A stretch of DNA of 59,030 nt from a virus: IMG/VR virus record IMGVR_UViG_3300030406_002145, positions 1-59,030 of that record; one strand, given 5' to 3'. Position 1 is the first letter of the stretch, and the number at the start of each line of letters is the position of its first letter. Of this stretch, positions 7,606 through 18,309 are shown in pieces. The notes below the pieces were generated by a model. That model saw only the letters and a program-made list of their open reading frames with translations, made no database searches and was not told the origin of the DNA. Position numbers and translations under genes: made by a program.

Positions 7606-10600
7606 CTATCTACTCTCTCTTAGTTGTCGTTCATACTCCCTTCTTTCAAAGGCTTTTCTTTTCTGCTCCTCTTGATATTCTGGAGTCCTTTTCATTAGTT
7701 CCTTTTCTCTTTGTATTTCATTGTAAGCTTCAGGGTCAAGGATTTTTAAATCTCTTAATGGTATCTTCTTTTTCTTCTTTGGTTTCTCAGGCTCTGCAAG
7801 TTGATACTGACTATAGTTAAGAACTCTTGCTATTGCTTCACCTGGCTCAATGTTGGGGTCATCAAGTGCTCCTATGTTATACCAATACTTTAATAGTACA
7901 GGTGCAGGTGATGGACCTAGTGTAGTTGTCTCAGCTAATGCTTCCATTAAAAGTTTCTGGACCTTCTCGTTTTGCTTCACTGCTTTTTTAAATTCCTTTT
8001 CTTCTCTGAGTTTGTCAAGCTGTGTCTTAGCCTTGTCATACTGCTTCCACTTTTTCATAATCCTAGATGATGTTTCTAGTGCACCTAAGGACTTTGGTTG
8101 GAAGTCCCAAGGCTTTCCTTGTATAGCGTCTGCTACACCACTAAACACCTCTCCAAATAAAAAGAATGCATTGAGGTTACCAAGAGCAGCAGCTCTCAGC
8201 AAATCCTCTTCATCACCATCTTTTTTAGGACGAAGTATTCCTGGCAATCCTATTGCTACATATTGGAATAATACAGGCATAGCAAAGTGATACATAAAGA
8301 ATGTTCTTATATTTTCCATTACTGTACCTTTACCTGCCTTTGGGTCTTGAGCCTTAACCTTTCTATATAGGTTTCTAACTGCTTGTATTTCCTTTCTAAG
8401 ATATTGCTTAGGTGTTGTTAGGAACATGTTCATAGCTCTGATGATGGGGTCTGCCGTTTGGAAGTAATCTTTATCCTGTATATCTCCTGACTGCTGTGTT
8501 CTCTTTGTGTCTCTCTCAAACTTCTTTATTGCATTGTCTATGACCTCTTGCTCCGAAGCATTGGGGTTTGCTTTACGATATTGGTCTTTATAGTACATAT
8601 AGTTAGGCATACCTCCAAGCATAATCGCTGACCTATCACCAAACTTAGTAGTAAACATTAAGAAGTCTAGGTAAAACTGTTTGTGTGAGCCTGGCACAAA
8701 GCTTAGCATACCCTCTTCAGTATAACTTTCAATTGTTTGTAATATAGAACTATACTTTCTGTCCTGCATATACACTGAGTTGTCAGTTATTTCTTTCCAA
8801 GTTTTTTTAATCTCACCCAAGTTCTTCATAGAATACTTTGCCCAATTACCTACACCTATGTCATTAGCATATGTAAACATTGATGTTAACTGCTTGAGTG
8901 CAATAACAGGACTAAGTGCTAGACGAGAAACAATAAACACATTATTCATAGCGTTTATAATTTTAGCTTGCATAGGGTTATTAGTTCCTCTGTTTGCTAT
9001 ACGGGTAATAATAGTGTTTATAAGTTTGTTTATATCATCGCCATGTATTGCCTTGATAGCATTCTTAATATCTGTATTAGTAAATATTTTGTTAACTAAT
9101 TTTATTGGCTCAGCATAAGCGGCAAAGTACTCCATATCATTTAGATATGTCATCATAGCATCTGTACCATCTATAATCTGTATAGGACTTGCATTATCTG
9201 TTCTTGTGTGAGTAGACTTTCCTGTAACACTACCACCACCTATAAACTCACCATTCTCTCCAAGCAAGTCTAATGGCTGTATGTCTGTGCCTTCTTTATA
9301 TAATCTACCTGCATAGTTTTGATTCCATGGCAGGTCTGTTCTATAAATCTTTTTATATACTTTGTTGTAGTGGTCATACAGCATAGGATACATTTCATTT
9401 ACCTGCCAATTAGAAAACTCCAGAAGGTCGGGGTAGTCTTTTTTAAGAAGTGCCTCCATTTCATTTATAACTCTTTTGAACTCAGGACCAAACTTAGCTT
9501 TAAAGCTAGGGTGATTCTTGGGGTCTTTAAATTGGTTGACTAAATAATACATCTCGTTAGGAGAAAGCAGCAGTTGAACTTGAGACTCCACAGCCTCCTG
9601 ATACAGTTGTTTGTTTTCAGGACTAGGGTCTTTCTCTACTGCTCTTTTAAATTGGTCAACTTTAGATGTGTATATGTCTGTATAAATTTTTTCTCTGTGC
9701 TTTCTTGATTTCTTTGCCCAATCCTTGCCATAGATTTGCTTCATCTTATTTTTAATCATAGCCTCCATCTTCATTCTTCTTCCCTTATATTCTATCGAAG
9801 CGTCATCTATCCTTTGTGTTACTAGAGTTTGAAGCTCACCACCAAACATTTCTCCTGGCACGGTAGATATTAAATCCATTAAACCATCTAGTGCTTCTGA
9901 CCTGTTAATAAAAGATTGTATTTTTTTACCAACTCTACGCATTGCTCTTGTAAGTGCATTACCCTGCCTCTTTTTTAACTCAGCCTTGTTGTCAAGTATT
10001 TGCTGAATACTACTAATTTTATCTCTAAAATCGGGAGACGATGGGTCTACTGTTTTTCCTGTAATACTTTTATATGCCTTTGCTAAATCTTTTTTGTATA
10101 GCTCATGTGCTGCTTTGACTTCAGCAGCTAGCTCGGTCCTACCAAACTCTATTATATCATTTAAGTTTTTACTAGCATCTGCTAATATCTCAGCTTTGCT
10201 AGGGTTATTGTTTTCTAAAAGCTGAGCCTCTATAAGGTTGATAGCTATCTGTAGGTCTACAAGCTTTGCTACATCTGTGTCTGATAGAGTGGGTTCTTTG
10301 CTGAGTGCATCAATGTCATTTAAAAGTTTTTGCTTAGTGCTGACCAAAGTATCTGCATCTAATTTTTTGCCAAAGCCAATAGCTTTTTTTATGGCATTTA
10401 TTCTTTTTCTTACCTCGTTACTAACCTTTACACCTTTTACTATACCACCCTCTGTTTTTGTAAACTTCTCACTTAGTATGGTGTCTATGTCGTTGTTCAA
10501 AATTTGAACATTCTTTTCTACTACTAGCTCAGCCACTTCGTCAATAACATTGTCAATATTTTTTTGTGTAGCTTTGGTAATCTTATTAACCAATCTTAAA

Positions 10601-13600
10601 GCCTCTGTTCTTGTGTACAGACCACGAGGCAAGTGTCTACGCATATAATTTTTTAGGTCACGCTTTACTTGCTGTAAATTTCTTTCACCTTTACTCATAG
10701 ATGCGGCAATCATTTTTATGTTACGCAATCTGTTTGCCATTTTAACTGTAGGTTTTCCTTCTAACAACACTTGAACATCTGCTAACATTTCAGCCTGTTG
10801 TTGAGAGTTTTGATTCTTGAACTCAGGCTGTGATTCCATATACTTTATAACTTCATCTGTGATGACAGAGTCAGGCTGTGGGTTGGTTTGTCGTGCGTTC
10901 TTCTTTGTAAGCTTTGTTTGAAATGTTTTTATTTTTTTAATTAGTTTCTTTGCAGCATTGACACCACCTGTCATATTACCAAAACTTGCAGGTACGCTAG
11001 AAGCAAGAGCTTTGTTAACTTCTCTTGCTGAAAATCTTTTTGTTACATTAACTAAAAAGTCTTTTATTCTTGCATCGGTAAAGCCTGCATCTCTAGCCTT
11101 ATCTATATATTCATCTAGTGATAAAAACTTTTTATCTTTAGGTTTTTTCTGCTGTCTTGGTTTAGGTGTCTTCTTATCAGTGTCTTCATCCACACCAAGT
11201 TTTTCTTGTACAAATTTTTTGAACTCATCAGACTCTAGTGTTCTTTGCTCCATAAGTCTTTCCATTGAGCTTCTATATTTTTTCATTCGTCTTTGCTGAC
11301 GAGGCTTTACATTTATCTTTGCACCGGTTGGTTGTGTTTTCTTAACACGAGTTATATACTGTCCACCCATTGCTGACTTAGCGGCAGCAGCCCTTTCTCT
11401 TTTACCCAATGGAGTTTGATTCATAGTTTTACTTTTAGGCTTTGCATCTGCGTAAACCTTTCTTACATCAACCGCTGTATCGAATACCATTATAGGCTTG
11501 CCTTCTATCACAAATGGATAGGAAGGATGAAAGTTAGGGTCACCTTCTCTTAATTCTGAAATGTCAGAGTTTTTATCAAACTGAATAGCTGAAACTATAT
11601 CTCCATATTGAGTGTCTACCAATGCCGGGTCATTAACATAATCTAAAACTCCTGTGTTAAAACTTTTATTAGGAACTAGTGGAGGTATACCAAACTTTTC
11701 TGCCGATTCACCCGTAAAAAATTTATCTGCAAAATTTGCTCTTTCTGCATATGAGAACTTATTTTTTCCTTCAAAAGGCATTAAAGTATTTAGTTGTTCT
11801 AAATTTTCTATCTGTAAAGGAGCACCTTTCTTTTTTAATGATGCTGCTACTGTAGGTGTTTGTAGTTTTTTATTAACATAATTTAATAAATCCTTAGGTG
11901 GCACTCCTTGATTTATAGAGTGAGCTATTTCAGCATTTAGATATTGCCAAAAGTTAAAGCTACCCGTGATTCCACCTGGACCTTGAACCATAACGAAACC
12001 AACCCCATCACTTTCTTTAGCTTTATTCAAAACCTTTTGAGCATTTAGTTTGTCAGTAAACGCCCATCCTTTACCACTACCATATGGATATAAAAATCCT
12101 CCACTAAAATTAAATTTTAATCCACTTGGACTTTGTATTTCACCATATACAGCTTTATCTGCTGCAAAAACAAACGCATTTGTTCCTTCTAAATCATTTA
12201 TACTACCCGTCTTAATATCATTCATGTTAATATTACGACGATTTAGTAATGTCTTTTGTTGTCTTTTTAAATTTATTTTGTTACCACCCTCAGTATCTAT
12301 ATTACTAGGTACTACACCCGACGCATTGTCTATTAAACTTCCATGTATTTCAGCGTCTAAATATGATAAATCTTCTACTGTTACCTGTTCACCTGTTGTA
12401 AACTTTCTTGAAAGAGTGTTTAACAAATCAATTGTAGCTTCTTCATCAGTAGTAAGTTGATTTATAAAATTCATTTCAAAGCCTAGCTTCACACCAATAT
12501 CTTTAATTAATTGTAGTACAGCATTTTTTTCAGGTTTAGAAAGTTTATCAAGGTTTTCTGCTAAAATCCCTGTAAGCTCAGCTAATTGTTCTTCATTACG
12601 AATATTTTCATTATCATACAGATTGACAAAATCATCAAGTTCTTTTTTTAATACACTGTCAGGAGCTATAACTTTATTTACGGCTTGAACCATTTTTTTT
12701 GTAACAGGAGCTATAACACTGTCATCTGCTAGTTTTTCTATTAGAACAGCGTGAAACAGTTCGTGAGGCACAGTTCTCATGTTTGCCCCTGATGCATCAA
12801 TATGAATTGTTTTGGTAGCAGGATTATATTCTGCTACACCATCCGATTTAATTGTTTTTCTATATTGTTCCGTGGTCTCATGCAGAACAACTTTTATGTC
12901 AGGTATAATCGATTTAGTAGCTGCTAGTCCTGTCTTAGCCATACTTAACAAACTATCGAATGCCACACTAGGTTTCTTTTGTTCTGCGGCAGGGTCAAGT
13001 TGAGACCTTTTGTTTATAACAATTGATTTATCCTCCACACTCAGATTTGAGTTTTCATCTACCTCTAAGCCAAAAAACTCAGATATTTCTTTCTGTTCTT
13101 CTGTTAATGGCTTATCAGTTTTTATTTCAGCATCTATTTTAACTTCTTGCTGTTCTGTTTTTGTGTCAGGTGTAGTTGGTTCAGCAGCAAGTGTTACCTT
13201 GGCTATCTCTTTATTTATTTCTTTTAATTTAGCTTTGCCTGCTTCTGTTTTGTTATTGGACAGCTTTCTTTTTTGCAATTCTAATTTAGTCAGCTCCTCT
13301 ATCTTTGACTCTTCAACACCCGCTTCCTTCAGCTCACCCCTAATCAAAGCCGACTGCATAGCATCGTCCTTTTTCTCTTGAGCTAAACTTAAAAGTGTGT
13401 CATCATTTTTTATGTTTATGGTTGCACCGGCTATCTCTTCGGGTGTGCCCTTTTCTATTAAGTCAATCATGGTTTTACCATCAACCCTTTCACCATTTAA
13501 TGTGTACTTAGGACTTTTATACAATCCTACACCTACCGACAACGGTGCTGTAGCTGTACCTGCTATACCCTCAAAACCTATCTCAGCTACATCCATTTCT

Positions 13601-14679
13601 TGACCTGCTACAAGTCTACCGCCCACCTCACCTAGTGAGCCACCAACCGCCTCTGTTCCTATACCGGCAACAGCTCCTCGTGTTTTGCTTAGTTTTTTAC
13701 CCTCTCTGAGAGCTTTGGTTGCTACCCCTTTGGTAACTTTACTAGCTATACCACCTGTAATAGCATCAATAGTCCCAATAGCAATACCCCTGCCGGCTGC
13801 TTTTCTTCTTATCCTGCCCAGGGCTTCTTCATCCTCTAAAACTTTTCGGATATTATCATCTGTGAGCTCTACTCCTTCACCTATTTCTTCTTGCAAGAAC
13901 TCTGCAAATGATAGTCCTGCTTCAAGGGTTAGCGTTGCACCACCCATAGCACCACCCATACCACCTACCAAAGTACCTATTGGTGTAGCTAGTGAGCCAA
14001 CTGCTGCTCCTGTTGCACCACCTGTTGCCGCACCACTCAAAACAGTTGGGTTTAGCATAGCTGAAACGGAAGAAACAAAAAGTTGAGGTACTACCGTTGG
14101 ATTTTTTAACACCCCCTTAGTAAATCCTAGCCAACCACCGCCATTATTTTGATAAATTTTATTGAAGCTTTTCATCTCGTCAGACTCACCGGCATTTCTC
14201 ATTACTTTCTGAGCCTCTATGAAATCAGCAACATCCTCTTCTGTTGCCTCATTACCTTTTAAGAATAGTTCTAAACCCTCGTCTACAGATGCACCTTGTG
14301 CCTGCCCTTGCCTGTAGGCTCTAACCATGTCACCCATAAGGTCGGTTACCATGTTTTTGCCAAACACTCTTTCTACAAGGGTATTTTCTTCAGTCGTTTG
14401 AGATTCTGTAAAATCCGAAGAACCAACCTCCAAGTCGGATACCATATCTTCCTGAACCATACCACTTTCTTGACTTGAGTCTTTTTTTTTTGACCACATG
14501 GAAGAAAAATCATCTAAAGTTATCTGGTCCGATATTAAACCATCTTGTTTAAATCCCTCATAAAAAGAATTTATTTGCTGCTCATTAATATTTGAAAAGT
14601 CATCAAAGCTTACATTTTCAGCAGACATGAGTCCATCACTAATAAGCATGTCATATACCTGTCTTAACCTTTCATCCAT
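7606..14679 (-). CDS. Giant internal virion/ejection protein with HExxH protease motif
   Basis: A 2357-residue multidomain protein. The N-terminus carries two DG-x-DDF-like repeats (within 1-65), then a Gly/Ala-rich hydrophobic stretch (about 190-265) that could cross a membrane. HELFH at 639-643 is a zincin metalloprotease signature. Long Lys/Glu-rich helical regions follow (about 1160-1700), and the C-terminal third contains hydrophobic segments (near MYHFAMPVLFQYVAIGLPGI). This architecture fits large polyvalent proteins that are packaged and injected with DNA. As the third of three consecutive genes with sizes rising 226, 834 and 2357 residues, it is the likely counterpart of T7 gp16. Protease activity and ejection are inferred. 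Confidence 0.75.
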   Translation of the reverse strand: MDERLRQVYDMLISDGLMSAENVSFDDFSNINEQQINSFYEGFKQDGLISDQITLDDFSSMWSKKKDSSQESGMVQEDMVSDLEVGSSDFTESQTTEENTLVERVFGKNMVTDLMGDMVRAYRQGQAQGASVDEGLELFLKGNEATEEDVADFIEAQKVMRNAGESDEMKSFNKIYQNNGGGWLGFTKGVLKNPTVVPQLFVSSVSAMLNPTVLSGAATGGATGAAVGSLATPIGTLVGGMGGAMGGATLTLEAGLSFAEFLQEEIGEGVELTDDNIRKVLEDEEALGRIRRKAAGRGIAIGTIDAITGGIASKVTKGVATKALREGKKLSKTRGAVAGIGTEAVGGSLGEVGGRLVAGQEMDVAEIGFEGIAGTATAPLSVGVGLYKSPKYTLNGERVDGKTMIDLIEKGTPEEIAGATINIKNDDTLLSLAQEKKDDAMQSALIRGELKEAGVEESKIEELTKLELQKRKLSNNKTEAGKAKLKEINKEIAKVTLAAEPTTPDTKTEQQEVKIDAEIKTDKPLTEEQKEISEFFGLEVDENSNLSVEDKSIVINKRSQLDPAAEQKKPSVAFDSLLSMAKTGLAATKSIIPDIKVVLHETTEQYRKTIKSDGVAEYNPATKTIHIDASGANMRTVPHELFHAVLIEKLADDSVIAPVTKKMVQAVNKVIAPDSVLKKELDDFVNLYDNENIRNEEQLAELTGILAENLDKLSKPEKNAVLQLIKDIGVKLGFEMNFINQLTTDEEATIDLLNTLSRKFTTGEQVTVEDLSYLDAEIHGSLIDNASGVVPSNIDTEGGNKINLKRQQKTLLNRRNINMNDIKTGSINDLEGTNAFVFAADKAVYGEIQSPSGLKFNFSGGFLYPYGSGKGWAFTDKLNAQKVLNKAKESDGVGFVMVQGPGGITGSFNFWQYLNAEIAHSINQGVPPKDLLNYVNKKLQTPTVAASLKKKGAPLQIENLEQLNTLMPFEGKNKFSYAERANFADKFFTGESAEKFGIPPLVPNKSFNTGVLDYVNDPALVDTQYGDIVSAIQFDKNSDISELREGDPNFHPSYPFVIEGKPIMVFDTAVDVRKVYADAKPKSKTMNQTPLGKRERAAAAKSAMGGQYITRVKKTQPTGAKINVKPRQQRRMKKYRSSMERLMEQRTLESDEFKKFVQEKLGVDEDTDKKTPKPRQQKKPKDKKFLSLDEYIDKARDAGFTDARIKDFLVNVTKRFSAREVNKALASSVPASFGNMTGGVNAAKKLIKKIKTFQTKLTKKNARQTNPQPDSVITDEVIKYMESQPEFKNQNSQQQAEMLADVQVLLEGKPTVKMANRLRNIKMIAASMSKGERNLQQVKRDLKNYMRRHLPRGLYTRTEALRLVNKITKATQKNIDNVIDEVAELVVEKNVQILNNDIDTILSEKFTKTEGGIVKGVKVSNEVRKRINAIKKAIGFGKKLDADTLVSTKQKLLNDIDALSKEPTLSDTDVAKLVDLQIAINLIEAQLLENNNPSKAEILADASKNLNDIIEFGRTELAAEVKAAHELYKKDLAKAYKSITGKTVDPSSPDFRDKISSIQQILDNKAELKKRQGNALTRAMRRVGKKIQSFINRSEALDGLMDLISTVPGEMFGGELQTLVTQRIDDASIEYKGRRMKMEAMIKNKMKQIYGKDWAKKSRKHREKIYTDIYTSKVDQFKRAVEKDPSPENKQLYQEAVESQVQLLLSPNEMYYLVNQFKDPKNHPSFKAKFGPEFKRVINEMEALLKKDYPDLLEFSNWQVNEMYPMLYDHYNKVYKKIYRTDLPWNQNYAGRLYKEGTDIQPLDLLGENGEFIGGGSVTGKSTHTRTDNASPIQIIDGTDAMMTYLNDMEYFAAYAEPIKLVNKIFTNTDIKNAIKAIHGDDINKLINTIITRIANRGTNNPMQAKIINAMNNVFIVSRLALSPVIALKQLTSMFTYANDIGVGNWAKYSMKNLGEIKKTWKEITDNSVYMQDRKYSSILQTIESYTEEGMLSFVPGSHKQFYLDFLMFTTKFGDRSAIMLGGMPNYMYYKDQYRKANPNASEQEVIDNAIKKFERDTKRTQQSGDIQDKDYFQTADPIIRAMNMFLTTPKQYLRKEIQAVRNLYRKVKAQDPKAGKGTVMENIRTFFMYHFAMPVLFQYVAIGLPGILRPKKDGDEEDLLRAAALGNLNAFFLFGEVFSGVADAIQGKPWDFQPKSLGALETSSRIMKKWKQYDKAKTQLDKLREEKEFKKAVKQNEKVQKLLMEALAETTTLGPSPAPVLLKYWYNIGALDDPNIEPGEAIARVLNYSQYQLAEPEKPKKKKKIPLRDLKILDPEAYNEIQREKELMKRTPEYQEEQKRKAFERREYERQLRESR

Positions 14680-14685
14680 AACTGA

Positions 14686-17190
14686 TTATTTTTTTTTGGA
14701 CTTATTAAAGTTTTTTATAGCCTTTTTAACTAACCTATCATTAGCTCGGAACTCTCTTAGTAAAGCTTCAATCGCATTGTCTTGCTCCTCACCTTCACCT
14801 TCAGGGAACAAGCTAGTTCCCTCTAATAATCTTTTAAACTTTCTAAAACCTGGTTCACCTACTCGTGGGTCTCCGTAAGTTTGCAATTCAAGTGCTTGCC
14901 CTGGAGATGATTTAATAATAACACGAGGTTTTTCTTTATATAGAGTTAATATGTTACTAGGAATATTCAGCTCTTCAAAAGCGACATCTATACTTTCATA
15001 AGTTTTAGGTTGTTTTTTGTTGAGTTTTATATCCTTTTGACCTAACTGTCTTTTGACCGAATTGAATGTCTCTTTATATTCAGCAAATGCGTTTTTACCC
15101 TCGTCCGTTCTTATATCTAGACCTGTAATCTCTTCAAAATCAGTAGCACCATAAAGGTCTTTTCTTAAAGATGCATCTCGTATTTCGGTTCTAGGTTCAT
15201 AATATAGTTCAGGATATTGTTTAATTATATTTTGTGCTGCTGAACCAACATCTACAATACTGTCTGCTAGACTAGATATTTGTTCACTTTCATTAATTTC
15301 AACCTCTTCCTGATTTTCGTCAACACTTGGTGTACTTGCAGGTGAAGATGTTTTAATTAAGCTATCGTACTTTAACCCTTGTGGGGCATCACCACCTTCT
15401 GCTCCTGATGTCGTTGGTCGCTTAGTTGGAATAAGCTGATTGTGTTTATCAGCTATATCTTTGTATGCCGCTCTTATTTGAGTTTTTATATCACTTGGGT
15501 TTCTTTTTTTACTAAAAAACCCACTCTTCCAATCAAATGAAGACACCTCTTCATTACCCGCAGAAACAGTGACTTTGTCACCATTCATTTCAACCTTTAG
15601 ATTTACTAAGTCTTTATCAGCACCATTTTTATCGAGCATATCATTAAATAAATCTAATAAATATCCTGGTTGTTGGTTTTGAACCTGCGATTCAGCTCTA
15701 TCAATTCGTTCTTCAAAAGTTTCATCAAGGCTAGATTTGGCATCTAGTCCTATTGGATTTATACGAGTTCTTAATACAGTACCCTCATAAGTGCCTAGTC
15801 CTCCCTCAGGAACTTCTACTATTTGTTGATTAGTAAACACATTAGAGAATGAATCTTCTTTGCTTTGACTTGGCTGTAAGAACTCATATAATGTGGCTAC
15901 TCTCTGCTGTTGAGAAGCGTTCTCATCTACCGGTACAAACTTATCAGTTAAACCATCTCTTGATTTAAATGTTATAGTATATCCCTCGGCACTTGTAGAG
16001 ATTTTTTGAATAGGTGCTCTAAATGATTTGTCAGTCTCTACACTCTGATTATAGTTTTCTCTAAGAGCACTCTCAGCTAGATTTGCCTGGTCTCCTCCTG
16101 CTGTCAACATGTTGATATTTTTAATTATATCATCACCCGACATACCTTTGCCGCCACCTTTTTGATTATTTTTTTTCTTAGTTCCGGGGCTTTTATCTGA
16201 ACCAACCGCCATTTCAAACTGAGTATCCAAATAAGTTCTAGCAGCTTCTTTCTGAGAATCTTGAAAAGTGAAGTTCAAAATACCTGAATTGTTAGGCTCA
16301 AACTCTCCTAATATTAAAAGACCTGTTTTATCATTTTCAAACTCCTCTCTGTCTTTTGTAATTCTATACTCTTTACCAGGCATAATAAGATTGTCTTCAT
16401 CTCGTAGACCTGCTACATCATCTATCAATAAACTAGCAAGCTTAGAATCATTACTAGTAACTTCATCTATAGCACTGTTTTTAAATGCCTTATATTTATC
16501 TCTAATCCTGGGGTCACTAACTATTGTTCCATCTTTGTAAAAAGTTCTAAATGTCCCTATGGCGTTTACATTTTCTTCTAAAAATACATTTTTATCAAAT
16601 CGACTATACCTTTGACGCATTCCATTATTTAGGGTTTCAATAGAATTTGTTTTACTTGTATCTATACTACCGTCTTCATTTCTCTGAGCTAAAAAAAGTT
16701 TGCCCGACTCAGGGTCTTCATAAAAACCATGATTGTTAAAGTCAATCATATTACCATAGTTTTCCCACTCGTCTACATTTATTTGAGATAAAGTTCCATC
16801 TCTATAGCCATCCATTATCTCACCATACTGCTCTTGTAATTGTGTTCCTATATCCTGAACCCGTTTAGTATCATCCATCCTGTTCTGCCTTCTATTAGTC
16901 CAATCTTTTACAGACATATCGCCGTTTCTAAGCAACTTTGCATCTGCTAGGCTCTGTGTGGTCATTAACTCTGAAAGGCTCGCTAATCCATCATTAATGC
17001 CCTTATGCTGCCCCTGAGGCATTTTTTGTATATCTTTTAAGTCTTGACGAATTTGTTTGTCAATAGCAGCTTTTTTATTTTCTCTTCGAGTAATTTCTTT
17101 ATTTATTATGTCAGAATAACTCTTACTTATAGCACCCCAATCAGTGCCTTTAGCTACATCTTCTTTTTTTATACCGTAATATGTTTTCAT
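14686..17190 (-). CDS. Putative internal virion protein (gp15-like position)
   Basis: An 834-residue hydrophilic, largely helical protein without a signal peptide or recognised domain. It lies between a 226-residue protein with an N-terminal hydrophobic helix and the giant HExxH protein, with gaps of 9 and 6 bases, so it belongs to the same transcript. Order and size match gp15 in the T7 14-15-16 ejectosome cassette. It has a low-complexity Lys/Gly stretch near residues 335-350 and a basic C-terminus (NFNKSKKK). Assignment rests on context only. Confidence 0.6.
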   Translation of the reverse strand: MKTYYGIKKEDVAKGTDWGAISKSYSDIINKEITRRENKKAAIDKQIRQDLKDIQKMPQGQHKGINDGLASLSELMTTQSLADAKLLRNGDMSVKDWTNRRQNRMDDTKRVQDIGTQLQEQYGEIMDGYRDGTLSQINVDEWENYGNMIDFNNHGFYEDPESGKLFLAQRNEDGSIDTSKTNSIETLNNGMRQRYSRFDKNVFLEENVNAIGTFRTFYKDGTIVSDPRIRDKYKAFKNSAIDEVTSNDSKLASLLIDDVAGLRDEDNLIMPGKEYRITKDREEFENDKTGLLILGEFEPNNSGILNFTFQDSQKEAARTYLDTQFEMAVGSDKSPGTKKKNNQKGGGKGMSGDDIIKNINMLTAGGDQANLAESALRENYNQSVETDKSFRAPIQKISTSAEGYTITFKSRDGLTDKFVPVDENASQQQRVATLYEFLQPSQSKEDSFSNVFTNQQIVEVPEGGLGTYEGTVLRTRINPIGLDAKSSLDETFEERIDRAESQVQNQQPGYLLDLFNDMLDKNGADKDLVNLKVEMNGDKVTVSAGNEEVSSFDWKSGFFSKKRNPSDIKTQIRAAYKDIADKHNQLIPTKRPTTSGAEGGDAPQGLKYDSLIKTSSPASTPSVDENQEEVEINESEQISSLADSIVDVGSAAQNIIKQYPELYYEPRTEIRDASLRKDLYGATDFEEITGLDIRTDEGKNAFAEYKETFNSVKRQLGQKDIKLNKKQPKTYESIDVAFEELNIPSNILTLYKEKPRVIIKSSPGQALELQTYGDPRVGEPGFRKFKRLLEGTSLFPEGEGEEQDNAIEALLREFRANDRLVKKAIKNFNKSKKK

Positions 17191-17199
17191 ATTTTTTGT

Positions 17200-17880
17200 T
17201 TAGCTAAACTCTATGTCCATAAATTCCTCATCAATACTATCCTGAATATCAATATCATCCTGAATATTAATAACATCATCACCCGCCACATCACCTTCTG
17301 CTACACCTGCTTTTTTAAATAAATCTCCATACAGTGGAGCTGCCTCCATAAGTTGCTGACCCGCTCTACTAAATGCATCCATTTGACTCTTTTTGGCTTC
17401 TGCACTTTCTTCAAGTTTTGCTTGAGCAAATTGTTGTGCACCACTTGCTTCAGCTAAATCTAAGTTAGCTAAGTTATCTCTAAGCCTGCTGTCTTCTTCA
17501 GCCACCAACATATCAATTTTTTGCATTTGTGCACCCATTCTTTTCGCCACATCTGCTTGTGCTTTTTGCTGTGCCGCCAACACCCTGCCTGATGCTCCCA
17601 CAGTTCCTCTGACACCTGCCTCTTGAGCAGCCTCTAGTGCTGTCGCCCCTTGAGCTAAAAGGGCATCTCTTTCTCTTTCGAAAGGCTCTTTTATAACGCT
17701 TAAACTTTCATAAAAATTTATATCTTGTTTTTTTCTTGCTTCATCGATAGCATCTTTTGCGGCTTGCTGAGCATTCTTAGCATCTCTACGAGCAGCTTTA
17801 GCTCGCTGACCTTCTTTTATACCACCATAAACACTTATGCCGATACTAACTCCTGTTGCTATTGCTGTAAATCCTGCCAT
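17200..17880 (-). CDS. Putative internal virion protein (gp14-like)
   Basis: A 226-residue protein with a hydrophobic glycine-containing N-terminus (MAGFTAIATGVSIGISVYGG), then an Ala/Gln/Arg-rich coiled coil (about 25-170) and an acidic tail. This layout is typical of T7 gp14-type internal virion proteins, which form the outer-membrane part of the DNA ejection channel. It begins one base overlapping the stop of the upstream acetyltransferase-like gene and precedes the two larger putative ejection proteins. Confidence 0.65.
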   Translation of the reverse strand: MAGFTAIATGVSIGISVYGGIKEGQRAKAARRDAKNAQQAAKDAIDEARKKQDINFYESLSVIKEPFERERDALLAQGATALEAAQEAGVRGTVGASGRVLAAQQKAQADVAKRMGAQMQKIDMLVAEEDSRLRDNLANLDLAEASGAQQFAQAKLEESAEAKKSQMDAFSRAGQQLMEAAPLYGDLFKKAGVAEGDVAGDDVINIQDDIDIQDSIDEEFMDIEFS

Positions 17881-18290
17881 TATAATGCTTTTATCATTTC
17901 TTTATTATATGAATCGCCTGCTGTAAAACCCAACTCCTCGTATGTTTCGATTAATTTAGAATGTTTTAACAATGCATAACCAAACATATAACCTTTGTTT
18001 TTAGCTATTGCAGAAAGAGTAGATATTAACATCTTAATAGCCTCTTTTCTACTTTCTTTTTCTTTATAATCTTTGTTTGATATAATCCAATCTATCCAAG
18101 CTACACTTGAATTAGTTGTATATATAAATCCTGCACAAACAGGAATGTCATCATCATATACCATTACACCCCCTGTTCCCTCTTGAGGTAAAAACTCTTT
18201 GACGGGAGGTGTCCAATCCCAATCTTTCCACCATTTTGTTAACACATTATCATAATCATCAGTTGATAATGCTTTTACATTTAATTTCAT
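17880..18290 (-). CDS. GNAT-like acetyltransferase
   Basis: A 136-residue protein with a GNAT-like layout: a GVMVYDDDIPVCAGFIY strand-turn-strand near 42-60, an IDWIISNKDYKEKESRKEAI segment corresponding to motif A (about 67-86), and a C-terminal YEELGFTAGD motif (about 118-127). The start is the ATG at 18290, five bases after a TATCTTTG box; a GTG two codons upstream is less likely. Small GNATs are common next to phage tail or ejection genes; the substrate is unknown. Confidence 0.7.
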   Translation of the reverse strand: MKLNVKALSTDDYDNVLTKWWKDWDWTPPVKEFLPQEGTGGVMVYDDDIPVCAGFIYTTNSSVAWIDWIISNKDYKEKESRKEAIKMLISTLSAIAKNKGYMFGYALLKHSKLIETYEELGFTAGDSYNKEMIKAL

Positions 18291-18295
18291 TAGCA

Positions 18296-18303
18296 CAAAG
18301 ATA
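18296..18303 (-). promoter_or_regulatory. TATCTTTG promoter box, leaderless geometry
   Basis: Exact Bacteroidota -7 element on the minus strand, ending five bases before the ATG of the acetyltransferase-like gene. Transcription would begin at or next to the start codon. It may drive the ejection-protein genes separately from the tail genes. Confidence 0.65.
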
Positions 18304-18309
18304 CTAATT

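Noticed and set aside
12050-14086. Long plus-strand frames opposite the giant internal protein
   Set aside because: They are low-complexity Ser/Leu/Pro-rich mirror frames of a well-supported minus-strand gene with HExxH and other domain features.
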